DNA of 64,000 bases, taken from assembly GCA_964526295.1 (NCBI GenBank), contig CAZGKW010000004.1, forward strand, positions 102,600 through 166,599, read 5' to 3'. A program made the position numbers and the translations under genes. The first letter of the stretch is position 1. Each line of letters starts with the position of its first letter. Positions 1 through 7,607 of the stretch are shown one piece after another. Under the pieces are notes generated by a model. The model ran no database searches. It was not told the origin of the DNA and saw only the letters and a list, made by a program, of their open reading frames with translations. The stretch comes from CAZGKW01 sp964526295 (GTDB lineage Bacteria > Planctomycetota > Phycisphaerae > FEN-1346).

Positions 1-1023
1 GTCGTGCTGGCGGCCTTCGTCGAAGAGGACCGCCGGGTCGTCCGGCAGGACCCGGCCGTCGACGATCGGCCCGAACTTCGTTCCGGGGCCGAAGAGGCCC
101 TGCTGCGGGCCCGCCGCCTCGAGAAGCTGGGCGGGGGTCTTCGAGCGAAGGGCGGCCAGCGGGTCGCCGGACTCGTGGCACCCGAGCCGCCGGGCAACCT
201 CCAGGCCCACCAGCTCGGCGCTCGGGACGCCGTACCACCGCTCGCGGAGGTGCCGGTTGCGTCCGTGTGCCCCGCCGCTCTGGGCGATGGCCCGGTGAAA
301 GAGGCCCTTCGCCGGGGGCGAAACCATGAGCCGCGCCACCGACGCCCCGCCCGCCGACTCGCCGAAAATCGTCACGCAGCCCCGGTCGCCGCCGAACGTC
401 GCGATGTTGTCGCGGACCCACTCCAGGGCGGCGATCTGGTCGAGCAGGCCGTAGTTGCCCGAGGTGCCGTCCGGGCCCTCGGCGGAGAGGAGCGGATGGG
501 CGAGGAACCCGAGCGGCCCCAGGCGGTAGTTGATCGTCACCACCACGACGCCCCGCTTCGCCAGCGCCGAACCCTCGTAGAACGGCATCGAGCCCGAGCC
601 GGTGGTGAACCCGCCGCCGTGGATCCAGACCATGACGGGGAGGTGCGCGTCGGGCTCCAGGCGCGGCGTCCAGACGTTCAGGTAGAGGCAGTCCTCGCTC
701 TTCGGCCCCGGCGGGGTCAGGTTGAGGATGGAGGGCGGCTGGGGGCACGATGGGCCGAACTCGGTGCATCGGCGGACGCCCGACCAAGCCTGGACGGGCC
801 GGGGCGGTTTCCACCGAAGGTCGCCCACCGGCGGTACGGCGAAGGGAATGCCGCGGAAAATGGCGAGATCGCCCGACGTCTCGCCGACGACTTGCCCGCC
901 GGCGACGGCCACCGGCGGCGTGAGGGCGGCCGGGGCGGCAGACGGCAAACCGGCGCCCGCGACGACGCCCACCAGCACCGCCAGGAGCAAGAAACCTGTC
1001 CGCACCGTCGATGCCCGGTCCAT
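1..1023 (-). CDS. Carboxylesterase type B, N-terminal part (runs off the window)
   Basis: Read on the minus strand from ATG at 1023. The protein starts with a signal peptide (MDRASTVRTGFLLLAVLVG...), so it is probably exported and hydrolyses carboxylic esters in the periplasm. Visible family signatures are the oxyanion motif HGGGF and the nucleophile elbow GESAGG, with the catalytic Ser at about residue 223. The segment SEDCLYLNVW is also typical of type B carboxylesterases/lipases. The 341 visible codons stay open to base 1, so the catalytic His and C-terminal third lie outside the window. A DUF4190 protein gene lies about 35 bases upstream on the same strand. The family assignment is firm; the substrate is unknown. 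Confidence 0.93.
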   Translation of the reverse strand, partial: MDRASTVRTGFLLLAVLVGVVAGAGLPSAAPAALTPPVAVAGGQVVGETSGDLAIFRGIPFAVPPVGDLRWKPPRPVQAWSGVRRCTEFGPSCPQPPSILNLTPPGPKSEDCLYLNVWTPRLEPDAHLPVMVWIHGGGFTTGSGSMPFYEGSALAKRGVVVVTINYRLGPLGFLAHPLLSAEGPDGTSGNYGLLDQIAALEWVRDNIATFGGDRGCVTIFGESAGGASVARLMVSPPAKGLFHRAIAQSGGAHGRNRHLRERWYGVPSAELVGLEVARRLGCHESGDPLAALRSKTPAQLLEAAGPQQGLFGPGTKFGPIVDGRVLPDDPAVLFDEGRQHD

Positions 1024-1058
1024 GGAGTCCTCCGGATCCGCCCTTGTCCCCGCAGGGA

Positions 1059-1856
1059 CTAACGGTCGGACGGCCCCTCGGTTTCAGGGCGACTGGCTCG
1101 CTCCTCCAGCCATTCGCCGAGTTCGCGGGCCTCGTCGAGGCTGAGCTTCTCCAGCTCGTCGCCGAGTTCCTGCACCTGGGAGGGTTCCTCGACGACCCGC
1201 CCGTCGCCGTAGAGGACGTGGACGATCCCATCGCCCGGGTGATTGCCGGGCTTGTCGCGGGCGATCACGTCGTCGGGCCCGATCTCGGCCATCCGCTTCC
1301 CGGCTGCGAGGTAGACGTAGCTCGTGCCGGCTTCGATCTCTTCCTCGGAGCCGATCGCATCGCCCGTCCCCGGGCAGACGAACACGTCCAGGCCGCCGAT
1401 GTAATCCGGGTAGAGCTGCGACAGGCGGTCGGGCATCCGCCCGTCGTTCTCGGCCGCATAGCCGGCGCAGGCGAGATGGAGCTGCTGGAGGTTGTTCATG
1501 CAGACGGCGGCCTGTGCCCTTCCCTGGGCGGTGTGGACGGCGGGCATCAGGATGGCCAGGAGGATCGAGATCACGAAGACCAGGACCGTGATGCCGACGA
1601 CGACCCACCCCAGGATGACCCCCGCCAAGGCCAGGCCGCGACCGCCCACCGTGCCGCCCGACCGGCGGATCTGCTGAAGGGCCATGTGGCCGGTGATGAC
1701 GGCCGGGATGCCGGCCAGCGGGCCGAGGATGCACACGAACGATGCGATGCCGCAGACCAGGCTGGCGACCGCCAGGCGGCTGGTCGTCGCGGGTCCGGCC
1801 GGAGGCGGGTCCTCCTTGTACCACGGTCGCGGGGGTTCGGGGGGTTGGTGGGTCAT
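1059..1856 (-). CDS. DUF4190 membrane protein with prepilin-like (DUF1559-style) region
   Basis: The start is ATG at 1856 because the upstream AGGAGG lies at ideal distance; an in-frame ATG 20 codons earlier has none. Residues 25-85 form a DUF4190-like pair of transmembrane segments (SRLAVASLVCGIASFVC, then GLALAGVILGW). A third hydrophobic helix follows at about 92-112 (VFVISILLAILMPAV). The region after it, with CMNNLQQLHLACAGYAAEND and a conserved YPDYI...FVCP segment, resembles planctomycete DUF1559/type II pseudopilin-like proteins that sample peptide across the membrane. The C-terminal 60 residues are acidic and helical. It probably sits in the inner membrane with the C-terminal domain outside. 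Its role is unknown. Confidence 0.8.
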   Translation of the reverse strand: MTHQPPEPPRPWYKEDPPPAGPATTSRLAVASLVCGIASFVCILGPLAGIPAVITGHMALQQIRRSGGTVGGRGLALAGVILGWVVVGITVLVFVISILLAILMPAVHTAQGRAQAAVCMNNLQQLHLACAGYAAENDGRMPDRLSQLYPDYIGGLDVFVCPGTGDAIGSEEEIEAGTSYVYLAAGKRMAEIGPDDVIARDKPGNHPGDGIVHVLYGDGRVVEEPSQVQELGDELEKLSLDEARELGEWLEERASRPETEGPSDR

Positions 1857-1955
1857 CGAGGCACCTCCTGGGGCCTTGGGCGGGGGCATGCTAGCCCGCT
1901 TGCGAGCGGCGGTCAAACCGAAAGCCCCCGTCCGAGGCCGGCGGGGCAGGGCAGC

Positions 1956-1984
1956 TTGATTTCGTTCAGGCCGGCCGATACGAT
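1956..1984 (+). promoter_or_regulatory. Sigma70-type promoter of the AsmA-like gene
   Basis: TTGATT (1956-1961) and TACGAT (1979-1984) are separated by 17 bases. The predicted transcript start, seven bases after the -10 box, falls on the ATG at 1991, so the mRNA would be leaderless. No Shine-Dalgarno sequence precedes that ATG. Prediction only. Confidence 0.5.
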
Positions 1985-1990
1985 GACGCG

Positions 1991-4900
1991 ATGGACCCGG
2001 CCCGGCATGACGAGGGTGGCGATGCGCCCCGCCCAGACCCCCCCGAGGGGCCCCGTGCGCCCTCCCCGTCCCTGCGGCGCGCCCGCGATCGGGCCGCCCA
2101 CTGGGGCCACCCGGTCGACGAGGCCAAACGCGAGGCCCGGGCCCGCCGGCATCGGGTCCGCCGCGTGGTGCTGCTGGTGCTGCTGGTGGTGGGGTTGGGC
2201 CTGGCGGCGGGCTACTGGTACGTCACGCGTCCGGCCCACGTCCAGGCCGTCGCCGAGCGGTACCTGCACGAGCGGCTGGGCACGGAGGTTGAGATCGGCC
2301 AGGCCCGGTTCAGCCTGCTCTCGCGAAGCCTGACCGTGGAAGACCTGCGGATTTACCCCCCGCGGCCGTACACCGACCCCATTCTGGCGGCCGACCGCGT
2401 CGAACTGGAGCTCGTTCTCGGGAAGCTGCTGCGACTGGACGTGGCGGCGCGGGAGATCCTGGTCCTGCGGCCACGGATCACCCTGGTGCTCAGGGACGAG
2501 AAGCGGTGGAACTTCCAGGCCTTGGCGGAGGCGGTCCGGGAGCTGAAGCCGCCGGCGGTGCGGCCGGTCCTGTCGCTGGAGGAGGGCAAGCTCCTCATCC
2601 GCCGCAAGGTCGGCGGCCAGCCGGTCTACGAACAGGAGATGGAGGTCTCGGGGCTCCTTCTGCCGGGCGAGGCCGACCCGAAGACGTTCCGGTTCCAGAC
2701 GGTCGTCTCGAGCGAGGAGTTGAGCCTGGCGATCACCTCGGGCCTGTTCGACGCCGAGACGGGGGCCCTGAGCTTCGAGGGTCAGGCCTCGAACGTGGCC
2801 CTCACGCCGGACCTCTACGCCAGCCTCCCCGGCGAGGTGCAACTCGTCTGGGACCGCTTCGAGCCGGAGGGCTCGATCAACCTGAAGATCAACTTCGACG
2901 AGCGGGAAGGCCTCCGGCTCCAGTCCGAGCTGACGGGCGTCCGGTTCGCCTACGAGTACCAGGAGAAGCTCCATCACTTCGAGAACCTGACCGGCCGGGC
3001 CATTTTTACGCCGACCAGCCTCCGCCTCGAAGGCGTCCACGGGCTGCTGGACGGGTCGCCCATGCGGCTCGAGGGCTCGGTCTCGGGCTTCGACCGGGAA
3101 GTCCTGGCCGTCGACCTGGAGGTGACGGTCGAGAGCATCTCGCTGCGCAAGCACCGCGAGACGCTCTCGGGTCTGTCGGAGCCGTTCGCGTCGATCTATC
3201 GCGATTACGATCCCCGGGGGACGGTGGACATGACGATCCGGGCCCGCCGGGGTACCGGCCCTGCCGAGGAGGTGCAGGTCGAAGGCGGCATCGTGTGCCG
3301 GGGGGCCGCCATCGCCTACCGCGGGTTCCCTTATGTCGTGGAACGGCTGCGGGGACGGGTCGACTTCGGGCCGGACGGCTTCCGCATCGACCGGATGCAG
3401 GGCTACCACGGCACCTCGCCCATCACGATTACCACCGCCGTGACGAACCCGGGGGACGCCTTCGGCCTGGACACGACGATCCGGGGGGAGGGCATCCCCA
3501 TCGACGACGACCTGCGGGCCGCCCTGCCCGAGGCGAGCCGCCAGGCCTACGACGAGTATCACGCCTCCGGCAAGCTCGACCTGACGGTCCGGGTGACGCG
3601 GGAGCCGCGGCTCGACGCCGAGATGGTCACCGTCATCGACGCCCGGCTCGTCGGGTGCACGATCAAACACGAGAACTTCCCCTACGAGCTGCGGGACGCC
3701 CACGGGGAGGTGCGGCTCGACGCCGACGGCGCCGACATCCGGCGGGTCGAGGGCCGCCACGGCACCGCCGAGATCACGGTCACGGGCACGATCCGGCCCG
3801 AGCCGGCCGACGACCCGCCCGTGCGGCTCCAGATCACGGCCAGCAACGTGTCCATCGACGAGGACCTGGCGGCCGCCCTTCCCCCGCGGGAACGCGAGAC
3901 GTTCCGCCTGTTCCACCTGTCGGGTCTGGCGGACATCGAGGGCACGGTCCGCAGCGGCCCGGAGATCGACCTGCCGTTCGAGTACGAGTTGACGGTCCGG
4001 CCCACGAGCGCCCGGATGATCTACGAGCCCTTTCCCATTCTGGTCGAGAACGCGGCGGGAACGTTCACGCTGACCCCCCGGCAGACGCGGATCGAGTCGC
4101 TGGCCGGCTCGAACCGCGAGGCCCGCCTCCAGGCGATCGGGTGGATCGAACACCGCGAGGACGACTTCGCCGTGGACCTGACGATCCAGGGCCAGAACGT
4201 CCCCCTGTCGGAAGAGCTCCGCGGGGCGTTCATGCCCGAGGTCCGGTCGGCCTGGAGCCGGGTAGCCCCCCGCGGCCGCGTCGACGTCTCGGCCCGCCTG
4301 ACGAAGGCGTTCGGCACGAAACCCGACGAGATCGAGCACCACGTCTGGGTCACCCCCCGTGACGCCGCCGTCCGCCTGGAGTTCTTCCCCTACCCGCTGG
4401 AGGCCCTCCATGGGCGGATCGAGTTCGTCGGCAACCGGGTCAGACTGCACGAGGTGACGGCCCGGGAGGGGCCCACGGAGTTCTACCTCGACGGGGACCT
4501 GGGCTTCGAGGACGACGGGCAGACGATCGACCTGGCCGTCGAGGCCAAGGGCCTGCGGCTGGAGGGGCCCCTGGGGCGGGCCCTGCCCGAGGCCCTGGCG
4601 AAGGCGTTCAAGCGGCTGGCGCCGGCGGGCCGGCTCGACGTCCGGCTCTCGGAGCTGGCGGTCCGCATCCCCAAGGAGGGTCCGACCGAGGCCCGGTGGG
4701 CCGGGACGGCCCTGCTGGACGAGGTGAGTCTCTCGCGGGGCGTGGAGATAGCCGGGGCGGTCGGGACGGCCCGGGTGGCGGGCTCTCTGGCGGGGGGGCG
4801 TTTCGGTCTGGACGGCGAGTTTCGCCTCCAGCAGGGGCGGATCGCCGACCTGGCCGTCTCAGATCTGCGGCTCGTCGTGGCGAAGGACCCGTCCTCGGAG

Positions 4901-5572
4901 ACGCTCCGGTTCTCCACCATCGAGAGCGGTTTCTACGGCGGGAGGCTCGAGGGCACCGGTGCCATGGGGACCGGCCCCGACGGGGGGTTCGAGCTGGACC
5001 TGGCCATCCAGGATGCGGCCTTCGGGCCGTTCCTTCGCGACGGCATGGGGATCGAAAACCCGCCGCAGGACGGGAGACTCGACGCCACCTTTGCCGCCCA
5101 GGACCCCGGCACGGACGGCTCGGAGCTGCGGGCCTCCGGCCAGGCCCGCGTGACGGACGCCTCGCTCTACGAGCTGCCGCCCATCGTCCGGGTGCTGAAC
5201 CTGCTGCGGCTGAAGCCGCCCGACCGGGCCGCGTTCCGCCACGCCCGGATCACCTACTTCGTGGTCGGCAAGACGATCTTCCTGGAGGACATCCGCCTGG
5301 AAGGGCGGGCCATGAACCTGTACGGCATCGGGACGGTGGGGCGAGAGGGGGCGCTGAACCTGACGTTCCGGATGGGCAAAAAGGACGAGCAGCCGCTCTC
5401 GACGCTCCTGACGGAGCTGGTCGAGGGCGTCCGGCGCGAGCTGGTCGTCATCGAGGTCACCGGGACGCTGTCGGACCCGAAGGTGGAGACGCGGCCGCTG
5501 TCGCGCCTCAGCGCGCCGCTTCGGGAGCTCCAGCAGTTGATCCGCGAGTCGCGGGGGCGGGGCCGGTCCTGA
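1991..5572 (+). CDS. AsmA/YhdP-like envelope protein with five repeated modules
   Basis: 1193 residues. A basic N-terminus is followed by one transmembrane helix at about 57-78 and then a very long beta-rich region, as in AsmA, TamB and YhdP proteins that bridge inner and outer membrane and help lipid traffic. A module built around a FPY/FPI...G.(I/V).(F/L) pattern recurs at residues 328 (HHFENLTGR), 446 (FPYVVERLRGRV), 563 (FPYELRDAHGEV), 681 (FPILVENAAGTF) and 799 (FPYPLEALHGRI), at an almost exact 118-residue period. The C-terminal 150 residues (LYELPPIVRVLN..., FRMGKK) match the AsmA-like C-terminal domain. It is followed by an LpxH-type phosphoesterase, which fits a lipid/envelope role. 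Substrate is inferred, not shown. Confidence 0.82.
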   Translation: MDPARHDEGGDAPRPDPPEGPRAPSPSLRRARDRAAHWGHPVDEAKREARARRHRVRRVVLLVLLVVGLGLAAGYWYVTRPAHVQAVAERYLHERLGTEVEIGQARFSLLSRSLTVEDLRIYPPRPYTDPILAADRVELELVLGKLLRLDVAAREILVLRPRITLVLRDEKRWNFQALAEAVRELKPPAVRPVLSLEEGKLLIRRKVGGQPVYEQEMEVSGLLLPGEADPKTFRFQTVVSSEELSLAITSGLFDAETGALSFEGQASNVALTPDLYASLPGEVQLVWDRFEPEGSINLKINFDEREGLRLQSELTGVRFAYEYQEKLHHFENLTGRAIFTPTSLRLEGVHGLLDGSPMRLEGSVSGFDREVLAVDLEVTVESISLRKHRETLSGLSEPFASIYRDYDPRGTVDMTIRARRGTGPAEEVQVEGGIVCRGAAIAYRGFPYVVERLRGRVDFGPDGFRIDRMQGYHGTSPITITTAVTNPGDAFGLDTTIRGEGIPIDDDLRAALPEASRQAYDEYHASGKLDLTVRVTREPRLDAEMVTVIDARLVGCTIKHENFPYELRDAHGEVRLDADGADIRRVEGRHGTAEITVTGTIRPEPADDPPVRLQITASNVSIDEDLAAALPPRERETFRLFHLSGLADIEGTVRSGPEIDLPFEYELTVRPTSARMIYEPFPILVENAAGTFTLTPRQTRIESLAGSNREARLQAIGWIEHREDDFAVDLTIQGQNVPLSEELRGAFMPEVRSAWSRVAPRGRVDVSARLTKAFGTKPDEIEHHVWVTPRDAAVRLEFFPYPLEALHGRIEFVGNRVRLHEVTAREGPTEFYLDGDLGFEDDGQTIDLAVEAKGLRLEGPLGRALPEALAKAFKRLAPAGRLDVRLSELAVRIPKEGPTEARWAGTALLDEVSLSRGVEIAGAVGTARVAGSLAGGRFGLDGEFRLQQGRIADLAVSDLRLVVAKDPSSETLRFSTIESGFYGGRLEGTGAMGTGPDGGFELDLAIQDAAFGPFLRDGMGIENPPQDGRLDATFAAQDPGTDGSELRASGQARVTDASLYELPPIVRVLNLLRLKPPDRAAFRHARITYFVVGKTIFLEDIRLEGRAMNLYGIGTVGREGALNLTFRMGKKDEQPLSTLLTELVEGVRRELVVIEVTGTLSDPKVETRPLSRLSAPLRELQQLIRESRGRGRS

Positions 5573-5649
5573 CCGCCCCGACGGGGGGAAACGCCCCACA
5601 ACCGGTGCCGGTCGCACCACGCGGCGAGAGAACCGGGAGCCGTCACCCG

Positions 5650-6396
5650 ATGCGAAGGCTTTTCCTGTCGGACGTCCACCTGAGGCCGCTGCGGGCCGAG
5701 CCGGCCGGCCACCTGCGGACCGTCCTGGAGCGCGAGGCCCCCCGGACCGACGAAATCTACATCCTCGGCGACCTGTTCGACTACTGGTTCGGCCCGAAAC
5801 ACCTGGACCTGCCGGACTACCGGCCGACGCTGGACCTGCTCCGCGAGATCACCGCCTCGGGGGTGCGAGTGGTGTTCCTGAGGGGCAACCGCGACTTCTA
5901 TATGCGGGGGCTCGAGGAGGCGACCGGCGTCGTCGTGCCGCCCCGGACGCGGGTCCACCGCATCCAGGCTGGATCGCAGCAGGTCGGCCTATGCCACGGA
6001 AACTACCTGGACAGCCGACACCCGAGCGCCCACTGGCCGGAGGAAATCATCCGGTCGCGGGTGATGGCCTTCTTCTACACGCGTCTGCCGGTCCGGCTGG
6101 CCCGGTGGGGGGCCACGTCCTACCGGGACTTCTCGTGGCGGAACTATGCCCCCCCCGGGGTCCGGCCGCGGCGGCCCTCGCGGCTGTCGCTGTCGGCCCT
6201 GCTTTGCCAGTTCCGGGACGGCTGTGACGTGCTCGTGGCAGGACACTTCCATCAGGCGGCCCGGCACACCCTGAGGGCCGACGGCCGGGAGTGGACTTTC
6301 TTCGCCTTGGGCGACTGGGGCCGGGGCCCGAGCTACCTGGTCCAGGAGGGTGACTCGTGGCGGCTCATCGGACGGCCGGGGAATGGGTGGGAGTAA
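5650..6396 (+). CDS. Metallophosphoesterase, UDP-2,3-diacylglucosamine diphosphatase (LpxH) family
   Basis: 248 residues. The start is ATG at 5650 with GGGAG upstream. The calcineurin-like dinuclear metal motifs appear in order: SDVH (D8, H10), GDLFDYW (D41), RGNRD (N80), CHGN and GHFHQ. Their spacing and the YWFGP-like segment match LpxH, which cleaves UDP-2,3-diacylglucosamine to lipid X and UMP in lipid A synthesis; substrates other than this are possible for divergent homologues. The gene follows the AsmA-like gene by 77 bases on the same strand and is probably cotranscribed with it. A perfect hairpin lies just after the stop. Fold assignment is strong; exact LpxH activity is an inference. 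Confidence 0.82.
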   Translation: MRRLFLSDVHLRPLRAEPAGHLRTVLEREAPRTDEIYILGDLFDYWFGPKHLDLPDYRPTLDLLREITASGVRVVFLRGNRDFYMRGLEEATGVVVPPRTRVHRIQAGSQQVGLCHGNYLDSRHPSAHWPEEIIRSRVMAFFYTRLPVRLARWGATSYRDFSWRNYAPPGVRPRRPSRLSLSALLCQFRDGCDVLVAGHFHQAARHTLRADGREWTFFALGDWGRGPSYLVQEGDSWRLIGRPGNGWE

Positions 6397-6414
6397 CGGC
6401 CGCCCACAAAAAGG

Positions 6415-6474
6415 CAGTGGCCGAACGGGGGGACTTTCGGCCACTGTTGCATACATGCGGGACCGTCCCGCATG
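6415..6474 (+). repeat. Two perfect hairpins after the phosphoesterase gene
   Basis: CAGTGGCCGAA (6415-6425) pairs exactly with TTCGGCCACTG (6436-6446), an 11-bp stem. A second palindrome, CATGCGGGA/TCCCGCATG (6454-6474), follows eight bases later. There is no U tract, so these may be mRNA-end structures or small dispersed repeats rather than classical terminators. Confidence 0.5.
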
Positions 6475-6620
6475 GCATAGCCAAGTTTTGGCCGGGATGC
6501 GTGCCCGGCATAAATAGCTGTAGCAAAGGCCGTGCCAACGTAATTTTCGTGTGAAATCGCCCATTTCGCGCGGTTAGGAGGGGGTTCAGCCGGGCGTACG
6601 GGCATCCTGCAGGCGGCGGT

Positions 6621-6656
6621 GTGGGGAAAAATCCCCACGGATGGGGAATTTCCCCC
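6621..6656 (+). promoter_or_regulatory. Hairpin pair ahead of the amidohydrolase gene
   Basis: GTGGGGA (6621-6627) pairs with TCCCCAC (6632-6638) across an AAAA loop. A similar GGGGAA/TTCCCC palindrome follows at 6643-6656. They lie about 50 bases before the ATG at 6705 in an otherwise empty 308-base gap, a position suited to an operator or 5' leader structure. No function can be read from the sequence. Confidence 0.35.
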
Positions 6657-6704
6657 ACCTGTCGGCTTAAAGGCCCTGCCCGTGCACCTGGAACGCTTTC
6701 GCCC

Positions 6705-7532
6705 ATGAATCGCTCTGAACGTGGTTTCCGCATCGTCGACGCCCACACCCACGCCTTTCCCGACGCGCTCGCGCCGTCGGCCGTGCCCAAGCTGGAGGCC
6801 GGGGGCCGGTGGGAGCCCGTACGGGCCCATTACGACGGCACTGTAGGGGGGCTCCTGGCCAGCATGGACCGGGCCGGCATCGACCGGGCCATCGTCGTGC
6901 CGGTCGCCACCAAGCCCGAGCAGACGCCGAAGATCGCCCGGTGGTCGGCGTCGGTGGCCTCGGACCGGCTGGTCCCGTTCGCCTCGGTCCACCCGGACTG
7001 CCCGGACGTGGAGGCAGAGGTCGCGCGAGCCGGCGAGGCGGGCCTTCGGGGCCTGAAGTTCCACCCCCACTACATGGACTGCGCGTTGGACGACCCCCGG
7101 GTGGTGCGGATCGCCCGGGCCGCCGCCGAGGCGGGCCTGGCCATGCTCACCCATGCGGGCCACGACGTGGCCTTCGAGGCCGACGACCGGGCGTCGCCGG
7201 AGCGGGTCCGCCGCCTCCACGAGGCCGTGCCGGAGCTTCGGTTGACGGCGGCCCACCTGGGCGGCTGGCAGCGGTGGGACGAGGTCCTGGAGCACCTGGC
7301 GGGGCTTCCCGTCTACCTGGAGACGAGCTACTCGCTGGGCCGGTGCCCGCCCGCCGTCCTCGAGAAGGTCCTCGATGCCCACCCGCGCGAATACCTGATG
7401 TTCGGGACGGACGGTCCGTGGACCGACCAGGAGACGGAGCTGGCGAAGTTCCTGGCCCTGCCGCTCGACGAGGAGGCCCGCCGGCTGGCCCTGTGGGAGA
7501 ACCCGCACCGGTTCGTCGGGCTGTCGCCGTAG
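6705..7532 (+). CDS. Amidohydrolase family (amidohydrolase 2, TIM-barrel) protein
   Basis: 275 residues from ATG 6705, chosen because the metal-binding HxH motif (VDAHTHAFP) then sits near the N-terminus as usual; an in-frame start 28 codons upstream would add a hairpin-encoded tail. Other family signatures are LKFHPHYMD, the AHLGG histidine strand and the terminal FGTDGPWTD aspartate loop. This composition matches the ACMSD/uronate-isomerase-like amidohydrolase_2 group of metal-dependent hydrolases and decarboxylases, mostly cytosolic. No signal peptide. It is convergent with the DUF4340 gene, with a shared terminator-like hairpin between them. Substrate cannot be told. Confidence 0.85.
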   Translation: MNRSERGFRIVDAHTHAFPDALAPSAVPKLEAGGRWEPVRAHYDGTVGGLLASMDRAGIDRAIVVPVATKPEQTPKIARWSASVASDRLVPFASVHPDCPDVEAEVARAGEAGLRGLKFHPHYMDCALDDPRVVRIARAAAEAGLAMLTHAGHDVAFEADDRASPERVRRLHEAVPELRLTAAHLGGWQRWDEVLEHLAGLPVYLETSYSLGRCPPAVLEKVLDAHPREYLMFGTDGPWTDQETELAKFLALPLDEEARRLALWENPHRFVGLSP

Positions 7533-7537
7533 ACAGA

Positions 7538-7565
7538 AAGCCCGGGAACCGCGGTCCCCGGGCTT
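7538..7565. terminator. Bidirectional terminator-like hairpin
   Basis: AAGCCCGGG (7538-7546) pairs with CCCGGGCTT (7557-7565), with a CCGCGG palindrome in the loop. It sits exactly between two convergent genes ending at 7532 (+) and 7608 (-). The A/T pairs flanking the GC stem would give short U tracts on both strands. Confidence 0.65.
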
Positions 7566-7607
7566 CGGCTGCTTCCTATCGCGAGCGTGGCGAGCCGTCG
7601 CGCCGGC

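Noticed and set aside
4..1062. Long plus-strand frame opposite the carboxylesterase
   Set aside because: Arg/Pro/Gly-rich shadow; the minus strand shows GESAGG and HGGGF.
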